A DNA stretch of 64,000 bases, taken from Muriicola sp041358175 (GTDB lineage: Bacteria; Bacteroidota; Bacteroidia; Flavobacteriales; Flavobacteriaceae). Where the stretch lies: contig NZ_JBGKBE010000001.1 in NCBI RefSeq assembly GCF_041358175.1, forward strand, positions 124,001-188,000, given 5' to 3'. The position numbers and the translations under genes were made by a program. The notes beneath the pieces are model-generated. The model had not been told where the DNA came from. It ran no database searches and worked only from the letters and a program-made list of their open reading frames with translations. Of this stretch, positions 8,901 through 18,060 are shown in pieces; positions within the stretch are counted from its first letter, which is position 1; the number at the start of each line of letters is the position of its first letter.

Positions 8901-10517
8901 TCAGAATCCGTATCGCTGAGGCCCGCCTCGCCGAATCTCTTCATTGGCATAAGCCTCAAATTTCACAAAATTCTCGCGGAAAGCGTTAGATAATTTAAAC
9001 GCAGTCTTGTAATAAGCCTCGTCGTTATTCCAGGTTGAACGTGGACTAAGGACACTTATTGGTACTCCCGGACATGATCTGGGCTGGGCTACACCAAATA
9101 CAGAATGAATATGGTAGGTGTCATAGGAATAAAGTCCCAGTGCCCCGCTCAGGGCAGCGTGAATCATGGCCCTGGTATATTTTAATTTCATTCTCGTTCC
9201 AACTCCATAGGGTCCGCCTGTCCAACCCGTGTTCACAAGCCAAACATTTACTCCTGATTCCTTCATCTTTCTGCTGAGCATTTCAGCATATTTAGTAGGA
9301 TGCAAGGGCATAAATGGTGCGCCGAAACAGGCAGAGAAAGAAGGGATAGGTTCCACAACGCCCGCCTCAGTACCTGCAACTTTAGCCGTATAACCTGAAA
9401 TGAAATGATAGGCTGCCTGACTGGGTGTAAGTTTGCTGATGGGAGGTAAGACCCCAAAGGCGTCTGCTGTGAGAAAAAATATGTTTTTGGGATTCTTCCC
9501 TATGGAAGGCTCCTGGATGTTATCGATATGATATATTGGATAACTTACCCTTGTATTCTGGGTTATAGACGTATCCCCAAAATCGACATTTCCCTGTTCG
9601 TCCATAATTACATTTTCAAGGATGGCTCCTTTCTTTATCGCCTTGAAAATCCCGGGTTCATTTTCCTTAGATAAGTTGATCACTTTTGCATAGCATCCCC
9701 CTTCAAAATTAAAGATGGTGTTTTCTGCCGTCCATCCATGCTCATCATCCCCGATAAGTCTCCTGTCTGGATCCGTTGATAGGGTGGTCTTTCCAGTACC
9801 AGACAAACCAAAGAAAATAGCAGTATCTCCTTCTTCACCAACATTGGCGGAACAATGCATAGGGAGGGTGTTTTGATATACGGGAAGCAAGAAATTAAGG
9901 GCAGAAAATATACCCTTCTTAATCTCACCTGTGTATCCCGTCCCTCCGATCAGGGCAATTTTTCGTGTAAAGTTGAGGATGGCAAAATTGTGTTGTCTTG
10001 TACCTGTCTTTTCAGCATTCGCCATAAAGCCCGGAGCATTGACCACGATCCAGTCTGCATCAAAAGACTCCAATTCTGTCTCTGAGGGCCTTATAAACAT
10101 ATTATAGGCAAACAGGTTAGACCAGGGATATTCATTGATCACCCTGATTCCCAGCCGATAATCCTTATCTGCACAGGCAAAACAATCTCGCACAAAAACT
10201 TCTTTCTCGGATAAATATGTTACTACCTGATCGTATAGTTCATCAAATTTTCCCGGCTCAAAGGGTTTATTGATGGGGCCCCACCAAACCTTATCCTCGG
10301 TAATCGCGTCTTTGACAATAAATCGGTCCTGGGGAGATCTCCCGGTAAATTCGCCTGTATTTACAGCAAGAGCACCCGAAGAAGCTTCCTTTCCCATTCC
10401 ATTATCAACAGTGATCTTGTGAAGTTCTTCAGGATCTAATTGATAGTGAACATTTTTGCTGTTGATCCCATAGGGATTTAACGAAATCGTTTTCGTAGAT
10501 GAATCAGATGAGGTCAT
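8901..10517 (-). CDS. pckA: Phosphoenolpyruvate carboxykinase (ATP)
   Basis: Converts oxaloacetate and ATP to phosphoenolpyruvate and CO2, the first committed step of gluconeogenesis. The protein has 538 residues, the usual length. It contains the kinase-1a loop GLSGTGKTT (237-245), the following metal-binding segment DDEHGW, and the conserved N-terminal RSPQDRFIVKD region. It is a single-gene unit. A -7 element lies about 20 bp upstream of the start. Presence of the ATP enzyme is typical for flavobacteria that grow on amino acids and proteins. Confidence 0.97.
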   Translation of the reverse strand: MTSSDSSTKTISLNPYGINSKNVHYQLDPEELHKITVDNGMGKEASSGALAVNTGEFTGRSPQDRFIVKDAITEDKVWWGPINKPFEPGKFDELYDQVVTYLSEKEVFVRDCFACADKDYRLGIRVINEYPWSNLFAYNMFIRPSETELESFDADWIVVNAPGFMANAEKTGTRQHNFAILNFTRKIALIGGTGYTGEIKKGIFSALNFLLPVYQNTLPMHCSANVGEEGDTAIFFGLSGTGKTTLSTDPDRRLIGDDEHGWTAENTIFNFEGGCYAKVINLSKENEPGIFKAIKKGAILENVIMDEQGNVDFGDTSITQNTRVSYPIYHIDNIQEPSIGKNPKNIFFLTADAFGVLPPISKLTPSQAAYHFISGYTAKVAGTEAGVVEPIPSFSACFGAPFMPLHPTKYAEMLSRKMKESGVNVWLVNTGWTGGPYGVGTRMKLKYTRAMIHAALSGALGLYSYDTYHIHSVFGVAQPRSCPGVPISVLSPRSTWNNDEAYYKTAFKLSNAFRENFVKFEAYANEEIRRGGPQRYGF

Positions 10518-10537
10518 AAATGACTTATTTTATACCA

Positions 10538-10545
10538 CAAAACTA
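10538..10545 (-). promoter_or_regulatory. -7 promoter element of pckA
   Basis: On the minus strand TAGTTTTG matches TAnnTTTG about 20 bp before the pckA ATG. The -33 element is not clear. Confidence 0.4.
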
Positions 10546-10583
10546 GAAAATTATTGGAGGCCGCCACAGAAAATATAGCATCT

Positions 10584-10970
10584 TTATTTAAAGTACTTAA
10601 AAATGCGATATCCCAATAGAATCCATGCTGTGATCAGAATCGCACCCCCAAGAGGAGTTATAAAAGCAATACCTTCCAGATTGATCGAATGGAGACTGCT
10701 TGTAGCCAATAAATAGATTGAGAAAGAGAACAAAATGATTCCCAGTAGCAAGCACCAAAAGATCAACTTTTTACCTGGTTCAGCAATCTTTGAGGTTGAT
10801 CCTAGCCACAAAAGCAACAAAGCGTGATACATTTGATAGGTTACAGCTGTCTTATAGCTGTCAAGAGACGACTCACTGATGAGTTCCTTTAATCCGTGTG
10901 CCCCGAATGCCCCCAAAAGAACGGCGGTAACCCCGAAGAAAACTCCAAAAAGTAAAATTGTTCTGTTCAT
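10584..10970 (-). CDS. DUF423 membrane protein (YgdD-like)
   Basis: A 128-residue protein with four hydrophobic segments. The N-terminal sequence GVFFGVTAVLLGAFGAHGLK is diagnostic of DUF423/YgdD, a widespread small inner-membrane family without proven function. It sits between pckA and the saccharopine dehydrogenase family gene, and is divergent from the latter. Length and topology agree with the family; nothing unusual is seen. Confidence 0.9.
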   Translation of the reverse strand: MNRTILLFGVFFGVTAVLLGAFGAHGLKELISESSLDSYKTAVTYQMYHALLLLWLGSTSKIAEPGKKLIFWCLLLGIILFSFSIYLLATSSLHSINLEGIAFITPLGGAILITAWILLGYRIFKYFK

Positions 10971-11049
10971 AACTTAAAGTCGGTAAATTCTTATAAATGT
11001 AACAATTTGATACCTTAGTATTTTCTGAATTCAAAGGTAAAAAATAAGA

Positions 11050-12423
11050 ATGAAGCGTAACATTTTGATATTTGGAGCGGGAAAGTCTACTTCCTACCTC
11101 CTCGACTATTTTAAAGAAAAATCTGAGAGTGAATCTCTGCATCTCACTATTGCTGATCTCCATATAGACAGGATACCCGAGACACTTAGAGAACATCCCT
11201 GCTGTACTCCCCTAAAACTGGATATCGGCGATGCCAAGGCCAGATCAAAGGCGATTGAAAAAGCAGATATCGTTATCTCTATGCTGCCGGCTCGGCTGCA
11301 TCAGTCCGTGGCATCAGATTGCCTGGTTCACCGTAAAAATTTAGTAACCGCCTCCTATGTCAGCAAGGAAATGGACGCTATGAAAGAGAAGGTAAAAAAG
11401 GCCGGACTGATTTTTATTAATGAAATAGGTCTCGATCCGGGTATTGATCATATGAGTGCTATGCAGATCATTGATAAGATCAGGGCAAAAGGAGGGAGAA
11501 TGCTTCTTTTCGAATCGTTTACAGGCGGGCTGGTTGCCCCCGAAAGTGACAATAACACCTGGAACTACAAATTTACCTGGAATCCAAGAAATGTAGTGCT
11601 GGCCGGGCAAGGTGGGGCTGCAAAGTTTATACAGGAAGGCACATATAAATATATCCCTTATCACAAATTATTCAGGCGTACAGAATTTATGGAAATCCCC
11701 GGATACGGAACTTTTGAAGCCTATGCCAACCGTGATTCGCTCAATTACAGGGAGGCCTATGGCCTTCATCACGCCCTTACTCTTTATCGCGGCACCATGA
11801 GACGGGTTGGATTCTCCAAAGCCTGGAATATGTTTGTACAGCTTGGTATGACAGATGATAGTTATGAAGTTGAAGGTTCAGAGGACATGTCATACAGGGA
11901 TTTTACAAATCTCTTTCTTCCCTATTCGCCTACTGATTCGGTAGAGCTAAAGCTCCGTCATTATCTGAAGATCGATCAGGACGATATTATGTGGAAAAAG
12001 CTGGTTGAACTCGACATATTTAATCCCGATAAAACGATCGACCTTAAAAATGCCACCCCTGCACAGATGCTTCAGAAAATTCTTGAAGATCAATGGACAT
12101 TGCAAGAAGAGGACAAGGATATGATTGTTATGTATCACAAGTTTGGTTATGAACTCAATGGGAAAAAATATCAGATAGACTCCAATATGGTTGTTATAGG
12201 GCAGAACAGAACACATACTGCCATGGCTAAAACTGTGGGATTGCCGGTTGCCATGGCCACCTTGTTAATCCTGAATGACAAGATAAAGACTCCGGGGGTG
12301 CAAATTCCCTTGCGCAAAGAAGTGTATGAACCTATCCTCAGCGAATTAGAATCTTATGGGGTGATCTTTAAGGAATACGAGGTTCCCTATCTTGGCTATA
12401 ATCCCGATTCGGTGGCAGGTTAA
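11050..12423 (+). CDS. Saccharopine dehydrogenase family protein
   Basis: A 457-residue cytoplasmic oxidoreductase. The N-terminal Rossmann fold starts with ILIFGAGKSTSYLLDY, and the catalytic half contains INEIGLDPGIDHMSAMQ, typical of saccharopine reductase/dehydrogenase (Lys9-like) proteins. The family interconverts saccharopine and aminoadipate semialdehyde with glutamate in lysine metabolism, but many bacterial members act elsewhere, so the substrate is not certain. An AsnC-type regulator follows 47 bp downstream with its own -7 element, suggesting amino-acid-dependent control (inference). Confidence 0.88.
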   Translation: MKRNILIFGAGKSTSYLLDYFKEKSESESLHLTIADLHIDRIPETLREHPCCTPLKLDIGDAKARSKAIEKADIVISMLPARLHQSVASDCLVHRKNLVTASYVSKEMDAMKEKVKKAGLIFINEIGLDPGIDHMSAMQIIDKIRAKGGRMLLFESFTGGLVAPESDNNTWNYKFTWNPRNVVLAGQGGAAKFIQEGTYKYIPYHKLFRRTEFMEIPGYGTFEAYANRDSLNYREAYGLHHALTLYRGTMRRVGFSKAWNMFVQLGMTDDSYEVEGSEDMSYRDFTNLFLPYSPTDSVELKLRHYLKIDQDDIMWKKLVELDIFNPDKTIDLKNATPAQMLQKILEDQWTLQEEDKDMIVMYHKFGYELNGKKYQIDSNMVVIGQNRTHTAMAKTVGLPVAMATLLILNDKIKTPGVQIPLRKEVYEPILSELESYGVIFKEYEVPYLGYNPDSVAG

Positions 12424-12442
12424 AGAGTGTAAGGAGAAATAT

Positions 12443-12450
12443 TATATTTG
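12443..12450 (+). promoter_or_regulatory. -7 promoter element of the AsnC-type regulator
   Basis: TATATTTG matches the Bacteroidota -7 consensus, 20 bp before the ATG at 12471. It suggests the regulator can be transcribed separately from the gene in front. The -33 region is weak. Confidence 0.5.
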
Positions 12451-12470
12451 TTTATAATTAAAATTAAAAT

Positions 12471-12941
12471 ATGCCATCCGCCATCGATAAAGTAAAAATA
12501 GACGGAATAGACAAAAAGATATTAAAATTTTTAATGGCCGATGCGAGAAAACCTATTCTCGAAATTGCCAGGAATATTGGTATTTCGGGGGCTGCCATAC
12601 ATCAACGTCTGCGGAAGCTTGAAAAATCAGGCCTTATTGCCGGTTCAAAATTCGTGATCAATCCAAAAATCCTGGGGTATACAACCATGGCTTATATTGG
12701 AATATTTCTCGATAAGGCTATGAGCAATCCCAGAGCTGTTAAGTCACTTGAAAAGATTCCCGAAGTTTTAGAATGTCATTACACCACGGGCAATTGGTCT
12801 ATTCTGATCAAGGTTCTCTGTAAAGACAATGAACATCTTATGTACGTTCTCAATAAGAATATTCAGCAGATAGAAGGGGTTTCCAGAACCGAGACTTTTA
12901 TTTCCCTTGATCAACAGATAGACAGGCAAATAATGATATAA
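12471..12941 (+). CDS. Lrp/AsnC family transcriptional regulator
   Basis: A 156-residue regulator with the standard two-part design: an N-terminal winged helix-turn-helix (about 12-65, including GIDKKILKFLMADARKP and GISGAAIHQRLRKLEKSGLI) and a C-terminal RAM ligand-binding and oligomerisation domain (about 75-150). Lrp/AsnC proteins sense amino acids. Likely targets by position are the saccharopine dehydrogenase family gene before it or alanine dehydrogenase 0.8 kb further on, but this is inference. A strong bidirectional terminator follows 2 bp after the stop. Confidence 0.93.
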   Translation: MPSAIDKVKIDGIDKKILKFLMADARKPILEIARNIGISGAAIHQRLRKLEKSGLIAGSKFVINPKILGYTTMAYIGIFLDKAMSNPRAVKSLEKIPEVLECHYTTGNWSILIKVLCKDNEHLMYVLNKNIQQIEGVSRTETFISLDQQIDRQIMI

Positions 12942-12943
12942 AA

Positions 12944-12967
12944 AAACCCGGGAACTAGCCCGGGTTT
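12944..12967. terminator. Bidirectional intrinsic terminator
   Basis: AAACCCGGG (12944-12952) pairs perfectly with CCCGGGTTT (12959-12967) across a six-base loop, with A- and T-rich flanks. It serves the AsnC-type gene on the plus strand and the converging metallopeptidase gene on the minus strand. Confidence 0.85.
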
Positions 12968-12984
12968 ATTCTAAAATCTTCGGA

Positions 12985-13680
12985 TTAATCCCTTCCGCCT
13001 AACACTTGAAGGCCCCAGTATACCAAAGTGGCGAGAGAGCCTATAGCCGCAACAAGATAGGTCCTTGCTGCCCATTTTAAAGCATCTTCTGAACCCTTGT
13101 ATTCTTCGGGCGTGACCATGTTCCTTTGTTTCAACCACGCCAGAGCACGATTACTTGCGTCGTATTCAACAGGTAGGGTAATAAAGCTAAAAAGCGTTGC
13201 CAAGCCCATCATAATCAAACCGGCAATAGCAACATACCAACCAAAACCGACTCCAGCAGCGGCACCAAGCATGATTCCGCCAAACACAATCCAGGTAGAC
13301 ATCCCGGATGTTACGCTCACCACAGGCACCAGTTTAGAGCGCATGGTAAGCCATTCATAGGCCTGAGCATGTTGAACCGCATGTCCGCATTCATGAGCAG
13401 CTACAGCCGCAGATGCTGCATTTCTTTGGCTGTACACACTTTCACTCAGGTTTACGGTTTTATTTACCGGATTGTAATGATCAGTCAGCATTCCTGAAGT
13501 GGAAACTACCTTAACATCTTTTATTCCGTGGTCGGCCAGCATTTTTTCGGCAATTTCGGCCCCGCTCATCCCGTTTCGAAGATGAACCCTGGAATAGTGT
13601 TTAAACTTACTTTTTAACTTGCTGCTCACCAACCAGCTCACAAGGGCAATGGCTCCCAACAAAATATAATAGGTCATCAT
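12985..13680 (-). CDS. Zinc metallopeptidase (YugP family)
   Basis: A 231-residue membrane protein with a zinc-binding HECGH motif (96-100, AAHECGHAVQHA) between an N-terminal transmembrane segment and two or three C-terminal ones. This arrangement fits the neutral zinc metallopeptidase family represented by Bacillus YugP. The peptidase site probably lies close to the membrane. Natural substrates are not known. The gene is a single unit lying between two terminators. Confidence 0.9.
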   Translation of the reverse strand: MMTYYILLGAIALVSWLVSSKLKSKFKHYSRVHLRNGMSGAEIAEKMLADHGIKDVKVVSTSGMLTDHYNPVNKTVNLSESVYSQRNAASAAVAAHECGHAVQHAQAYEWLTMRSKLVPVVSVTSGMSTWIVFGGIMLGAAAGVGFGWYVAIAGLIMMGLATLFSFITLPVEYDASNRALAWLKQRNMVTPEEYKGSEDALKWAARTYLVAAIGSLATLVYWGLQVLGGRD

Positions 13681-13725
13681 AGTATTCGCATTTTAGATAT
13701 TAAAATTACAAATAACATAACAAAA

Positions 13726-13747
13726 ACCCCGCCAATTGAGGCGGGGT
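13726..13747 (-). terminator. Intrinsic terminator of ald
   Basis: ACCCCGCC (13726-13733) and GGCGGGGT (13740-13747) form an eight-bp stem with a six-base loop. On the minus strand it is followed by a T run (TTTTTG), so it ends transcription of alanine dehydrogenase. Confidence 0.85.
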
Positions 13748-13773
13748 AATTAAAACTGACAAAATGTACCTGA

Positions 13774-14874
13774 TTATGCTAGAGCTTCTTCCCATCCGAA
13801 GGTCTCTACAATTTCCCTGTATGCAATTTCCCCTTCGATAATATTCAACCCCTTATGCAGGGCTTCATCTTCCTCACATGCCTTATACCAACCTTTATTT
13901 GCCAGGGCAAGAACAAAAGGTAAGGTTACGTTGGTAAGGGCCATCGTTGAAGTGTAAGGTACTGCCCCGGGCATATTGGCTACAGAATAATGGACGACAT
14001 CGTCAATGATATAGATAGGATCTTCATGTGTTGTCGGCTTAGTGGTTTCAACACATCCTCCCTGGTCAACTGCCACATCCACAATGACGGTTCCCGGCCT
14101 CATCATCTTGAGCATATCCCTGCTGATCAGATTAGGTGCTTTCGCTCCTTTCAGCAATACGCCTCCGATTATAAGATCGTGGGTTTTTATATGCTTCCGG
14201 ATATTGAATTCATTTGAGTATTCTGTGACGACATGACTGGGCATGACGTCGTTGATGTAACGAAGGCGTTTCATGTTAACGTCCAGAATAGTTACATGGG
14301 CTCCTAATCCGGCTGCCATTTTAGCAGCCTGGGCTCCTACTACTCCGGCGCCGAGAACAAGAACCTTGCCTGGAGCGACTCCGGGAACACCTCCCAATAA
14401 GACACCCCTGCCTTTTTTAGGTTTCTCCAGGTATTTTGCTCCCTGTTGAATGGCCATTCTGCCTGCAACTTCCGACATAGGGGTCAACAAGGGTAGTGTC
14501 CCATCCGAGTCTTCAACAGTTTCATACGCTATACATATTGCTCCACTGGCGAGCATTGCCTTTGTTAATGTTTCGCTGGAAGCAAAGTGGAAATAAGTGA
14601 AGATGACCTGTCCCTGCCTTATCAGACTATACTCCGGCTCTATAGGCTCCTTTACCTTGACAATCATATCACTCGAAGCATATACCTCCTCAATACTATC
14701 AAGAATAGTAGCCCCTGCAGTCTGATAGTCCTTATCAAAAAATCCACTTCCTTCGCCGGCAGTGGATTGTACAAAAACCTTGTGGTGGTTCTTAACCAGT
14801 TCGTAAACACCGGCCGGGGTCATCCCCACCCGACTTTCATTATTTTTAATTTCTTTTGGTACCCCGATAATCAT
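13774..14874 (-). CDS. ald: Alanine dehydrogenase
   Basis: Reversibly deaminates L-alanine to pyruvate and ammonia with NAD. The 366-residue protein begins MIIGVPKEIKNNESRVGMTP, a near-invariant Ald N-terminus, and has the NAD-binding fold VLVLGAGVVGAQAAKMAAGL in the middle. Length is normal. It is transcribed alone, with a strong terminator behind it. Regulation by the nearby AsnC-type protein is possible but not shown. Confidence 0.95.
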   Translation of the reverse strand: MIIGVPKEIKNNESRVGMTPAGVYELVKNHHKVFVQSTAGEGSGFFDKDYQTAGATILDSIEEVYASSDMIVKVKEPIEPEYSLIRQGQVIFTYFHFASSETLTKAMLASGAICIAYETVEDSDGTLPLLTPMSEVAGRMAIQQGAKYLEKPKKGRGVLLGGVPGVAPGKVLVLGAGVVGAQAAKMAAGLGAHVTILDVNMKRLRYINDVMPSHVVTEYSNEFNIRKHIKTHDLIIGGVLLKGAKAPNLISRDMLKMMRPGTVIVDVAVDQGGCVETTKPTTHEDPIYIIDDVVHYSVANMPGAVPYTSTMALTNVTLPFVLALANKGWYKACEEDEALHKGLNIIEGEIAYREIVETFGWEEALA

Positions 14875-14988
14875 GCCTTTTTGTTTTGTTTGTTCGTTTC
14901 CTCAAAATTGAAACTATAAATCTGCCCAGAGAAAAATAATCGATGAAATGCAGGGGTAAATGTTTAAATATCATTAATTATAAAACAA

Positions 14989-15012
14989 ATACCCCCTTTT
15001 TAAGAGGGGTAT
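14989..15012 (-). terminator. Probable terminator of leuS, and content of the 14875-15077 gap
   Basis: ATACCCC (14989-14995) pairs with GGGGTAT (15006-15012); on the minus strand the stem is followed by TTGTTTT, a weak U tract, at a place where leuS transcripts should end. The remainder of this 203-bp gap holds the ald promoter region and a run of nine G (15056-15064) just after the leuS stop. I see no gene in it. Confidence 0.5.
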
Positions 15013-15077
15013 AGTTAAATAATCTAACTTTTTATCTTAATAAACTTAAAATACAGGGGGGGGGTAACAAATTATTC

Positions 15078-17912
15078 TTAAACAACTATATTGACGATTT
15101 TACCCGGGACTACGATTACCTTTTTGGGTTCCTTCCCTGCAAGTTGTGCCTGTGTTTTTTCATGACCGAGCACTTTGACCTCTACTTCTTCTTTAGTAAG
15201 ACTAAGGGGTAAGCTAAGGGTAAACCGCATTTTCCCGTTAAATGAAATAGGGTATTCCTTTTGATCTTCGACCAAATATTTCTCTTCAAATATTGGAAAA
15301 CTTGCCACACTAACGGAGGTGTTATGTCCCGCTTTAGCCCATAACTCTTCAGCCAGGTGAGGCGCATAAGGGGCAATGAGGACGATAAGGGCTTCAAGTA
15401 CTTGTCTAGAATTACATTTCTGTGCAGAAAGTTCATTAACACAGATCATAAAAGTAGATACTGAGGTATTAAAACTAAATGCCTCGATATCTTCTGTTAC
15501 CTTTTTGATTGTCTTGTGTAAGGTCTTAAGAGATTCAGGATTTGGAACAGTCTCAGATAAATAAAAATCTCCTTTTTCATGGGAATGGAATAAACGCCAG
15601 AGTTTCTTCAGGAAAGAGTACACTCCGGTTATCCCGGCCGTATTCCAGGGTTTCGATTGCTCCAGAGGCCCAAGAAACATTTCGTAGAGACGCAAAGCAT
15701 CGGCCCCGTATTCCTGACAGATGGCATCCGGATTTACAACGTTGTATTTGGATTTGGACATTTTCTCTACTTCCCTACCGACCTGAAAAACTTCTCCATC
15801 TAAAACAAATTCGGCATTTTTAAATTCAGGTCGCCATTTTTTAAAACCCTCTATATCCAATTCATCGGAAGCATTTACCAGAGATACGTCGGCGTGAATT
15901 GGGTCGACTTCTTTCCCTTCAATCAAATCTCTGGACAAAAAGCGCTGGGTACCCTTTTCCCTGTAAACAAAGGCACTTGTCCCAAGGATCATTCCTTGAT
16001 TAATGAGCTTACGGGCATATTCTTCTTTACCTACCCAGCCCTTGTCGAACATAAATTTCTGCCAGAAACGGGAATACAGCAAATGCCCCGTGGCATGCTC
16101 AATTCCTCCAATATACAGGTCTACATCCTCCCAGTAGGAAATCGCTTCTTTAGAAAAAATCTCCTCGTCATTCTCCGGATCCATATATCGATTAAAATAC
16201 TGGGAACTACCTGCCCATCCGGGCATTGTGTTGAGTTCCAGTGGAAAGACTTGCTTGTGGTCTATAAGATCGTTAGCAACTACTTGTTCTGTTTTGGTAC
16301 ACCAGGCCCAGTTAGTTGCATTGCCTAAAGGCGGTTCTCCTGTTTCTGTAGGCAGGTATTTTTCCACTTCGGGTAAGTTTAGTGGAAGCCGGCTCTCAGG
16401 GATCATATGAGGAATCCCGTTGATGTAGTATACAGGAAAAGGTTCGCCCCAGTATCGCTGTCTGCTGAACACCGCATCCCGCAAGCGATAGTTTATTTTT
16501 CCTTTGCCAATTTCCTTCTCCTCCAAAGCCTTGATAATTTTCGCCGAGGCTTCTTTGTATGTTAAGCCATTGAGAAAGTCCGAATTAGCAATGATGGTAT
16601 TCTCTTTGTCTGCGAAGGCTTCCTCAGAAATATCAACACCTTTGAAGATATTAGGGATGGGGATATTGAAATGTTTTGCAAAATCGTAATCCCGCTGGTC
16701 GCCGCAGGGTACTGACATTACAGCACCGGTTCCGTAACCTGCCAGTACATAGTCGCCAATCCAGATGGGAATGGATTCGCCCGTAAACGGATGAAGAACA
16801 TAGGAACCTGTAAAAGCCCCGCTTATGGTCTTTACGTCTGCCATCCTATCCCTTTCGGATCGTTTGGCAGATTTTTCCACATAACGTTCTACTTCTTCTT
16901 TCTGGTTCTGAGTGGTTATTTTTTCCACCAGTTCGTGCTCCGGTGCCAGGGTCATAAAGCTTACTCCAAACAAGGTATCAGGCCTTGTGGTGAATACTTC
17001 TATTGGATATGAGGAGGTTATCTCATCACTTTTTGCAGTAAAAAAAGTGAGGGAGGCTCCCACGGATCGTCCTATCCAATTGGTTTGTGCATCTTTCAGT
17101 GGCTGAGGCCAGTCGATCGTTTCAAGTCCGTCGAGGAGCCTCTGGGCATAGGCCGTAATTCTCATACTCCACTGTGTCATTTTCTTTCGCACCACGGGAT
17201 GCCCACCGCGTTCTGAAACGCCGTTGATAATCTCGTCATTGGCAAGTACGGTACCCAAAGCCGGGCACCAGTTCACTTCTGTATCAGCAAGATATGTAAG
17301 ACGGTATTTTAAAAGGAATTTTTGTTGTTCATCCCTGTCCATCCCTTTCCATCGAGCGGCATCGATCACTGGAGTGTCGTCATCACAAACAGCATTGATC
17401 TTTTTATTGCCTTCTTTCCCTAATCGCTCTTCGAGCCGACTAATGCTTTGGGCTTTATCTGAATCCTTGTCGTACCAGGAATTAAACAATTGAATAAATA
17501 CCCACTGTGTCCATTTGTAATAAGAGGGGTCCGAAGTGCGTACCTCCCTGCTCCAGTCAAAAGAAAAGCCAAGTTTGTCTAACTGTTCTCTATATCTTTT
17601 AATATTGGTCTCGGTAGTGATAGCCGGATGTTGTCCTGTTTGAATGGCATATTGCTCTGCAGGCAAACCGAAAGAATCATACCCCATAGGATGTAGTACA
17701 TTATATCCCTGATGTCTTTTATAGCGGGCGTAGATATCGTTGGCGATATACCCCAGTGGGTGTCCTACGTGCAGTCCTGCCCCCGAAGGATAGGGAAACA
17801 TATCCAGGACATAGAATTTCTTCTTGTCCGATTCATTTTCCGCCCTGAATGTCTGATTCTTGGCCCAGTATTCCTGCCACTTGTCTTCAATCCTTCTGAA
17901 ATCGTAGCTCAT
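15078..17912 (-). CDS. leuS: Leucyl-tRNA synthetase
   Basis: Charges tRNA-Leu. The frame is open to 18083, but those extra 57 codons are hydrophobic and unlike the family; the family N-terminus is MSYDFRRIEDKWQEYW, which places the start at 17912 (944 residues). Visible are HVGH (48-51, the HIGH motif), the CP1 editing-domain segment TTRPDTLFGV, KMSKS (717-721), and the anticodon-binding and C-terminal regions. A roughly 60-residue insert just before TYLADTEVNWCP looks like the one common in Bacteroidota LeuRS. Divergent from the type B sorting-domain gene. Confidence 0.96.
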   Translation of the reverse strand: MSYDFRRIEDKWQEYWAKNQTFRAENESDKKKFYVLDMFPYPSGAGLHVGHPLGYIANDIYARYKRHQGYNVLHPMGYDSFGLPAEQYAIQTGQHPAITTETNIKRYREQLDKLGFSFDWSREVRTSDPSYYKWTQWVFIQLFNSWYDKDSDKAQSISRLEERLGKEGNKKINAVCDDDTPVIDAARWKGMDRDEQQKFLLKYRLTYLADTEVNWCPALGTVLANDEIINGVSERGGHPVVRKKMTQWSMRITAYAQRLLDGLETIDWPQPLKDAQTNWIGRSVGASLTFFTAKSDEITSSYPIEVFTTRPDTLFGVSFMTLAPEHELVEKITTQNQKEEVERYVEKSAKRSERDRMADVKTISGAFTGSYVLHPFTGESIPIWIGDYVLAGYGTGAVMSVPCGDQRDYDFAKHFNIPIPNIFKGVDISEEAFADKENTIIANSDFLNGLTYKEASAKIIKALEEKEIGKGKINYRLRDAVFSRQRYWGEPFPVYYINGIPHMIPESRLPLNLPEVEKYLPTETGEPPLGNATNWAWCTKTEQVVANDLIDHKQVFPLELNTMPGWAGSSQYFNRYMDPENDEEIFSKEAISYWEDVDLYIGGIEHATGHLLYSRFWQKFMFDKGWVGKEEYARKLINQGMILGTSAFVYREKGTQRFLSRDLIEGKEVDPIHADVSLVNASDELDIEGFKKWRPEFKNAEFVLDGEVFQVGREVEKMSKSKYNVVNPDAICQEYGADALRLYEMFLGPLEQSKPWNTAGITGVYSFLKKLWRLFHSHEKGDFYLSETVPNPESLKTLHKTIKKVTEDIEAFSFNTSVSTFMICVNELSAQKCNSRQVLEALIVLIAPYAPHLAEELWAKAGHNTSVSVASFPIFEEKYLVEDQKEYPISFNGKMRFTLSLPLSLTKEEVEVKVLGHEKTQAQLAGKEPKKVIVVPGKIVNIVV

Positions 17913-17939
17913 CCTTTGATCTTTCTCATTGTAATGCGG

Positions 17940-17947
17940 CAAAAATA
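17940..17947 (-). promoter_or_regulatory. -7 promoter element of leuS
   Basis: On the minus strand TATTTTTG fits TAnnTTTG, 27 bp upstream of the ATG at 17912. Its place supports this start and argues against the longer frame, since the element lies inside the extra 57 codons. Confidence 0.5.
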
Positions 17948-18060
17948 GGAGTATTAGCTGAAAGTGAAAAGCTATTCCCCACAACAATAATGTGATTAAC
18001 AAAGACGTTCGATGTTTTGTAGCTATAATGAAGTTGAAAAGCATATTTTTAGGACGGTAA

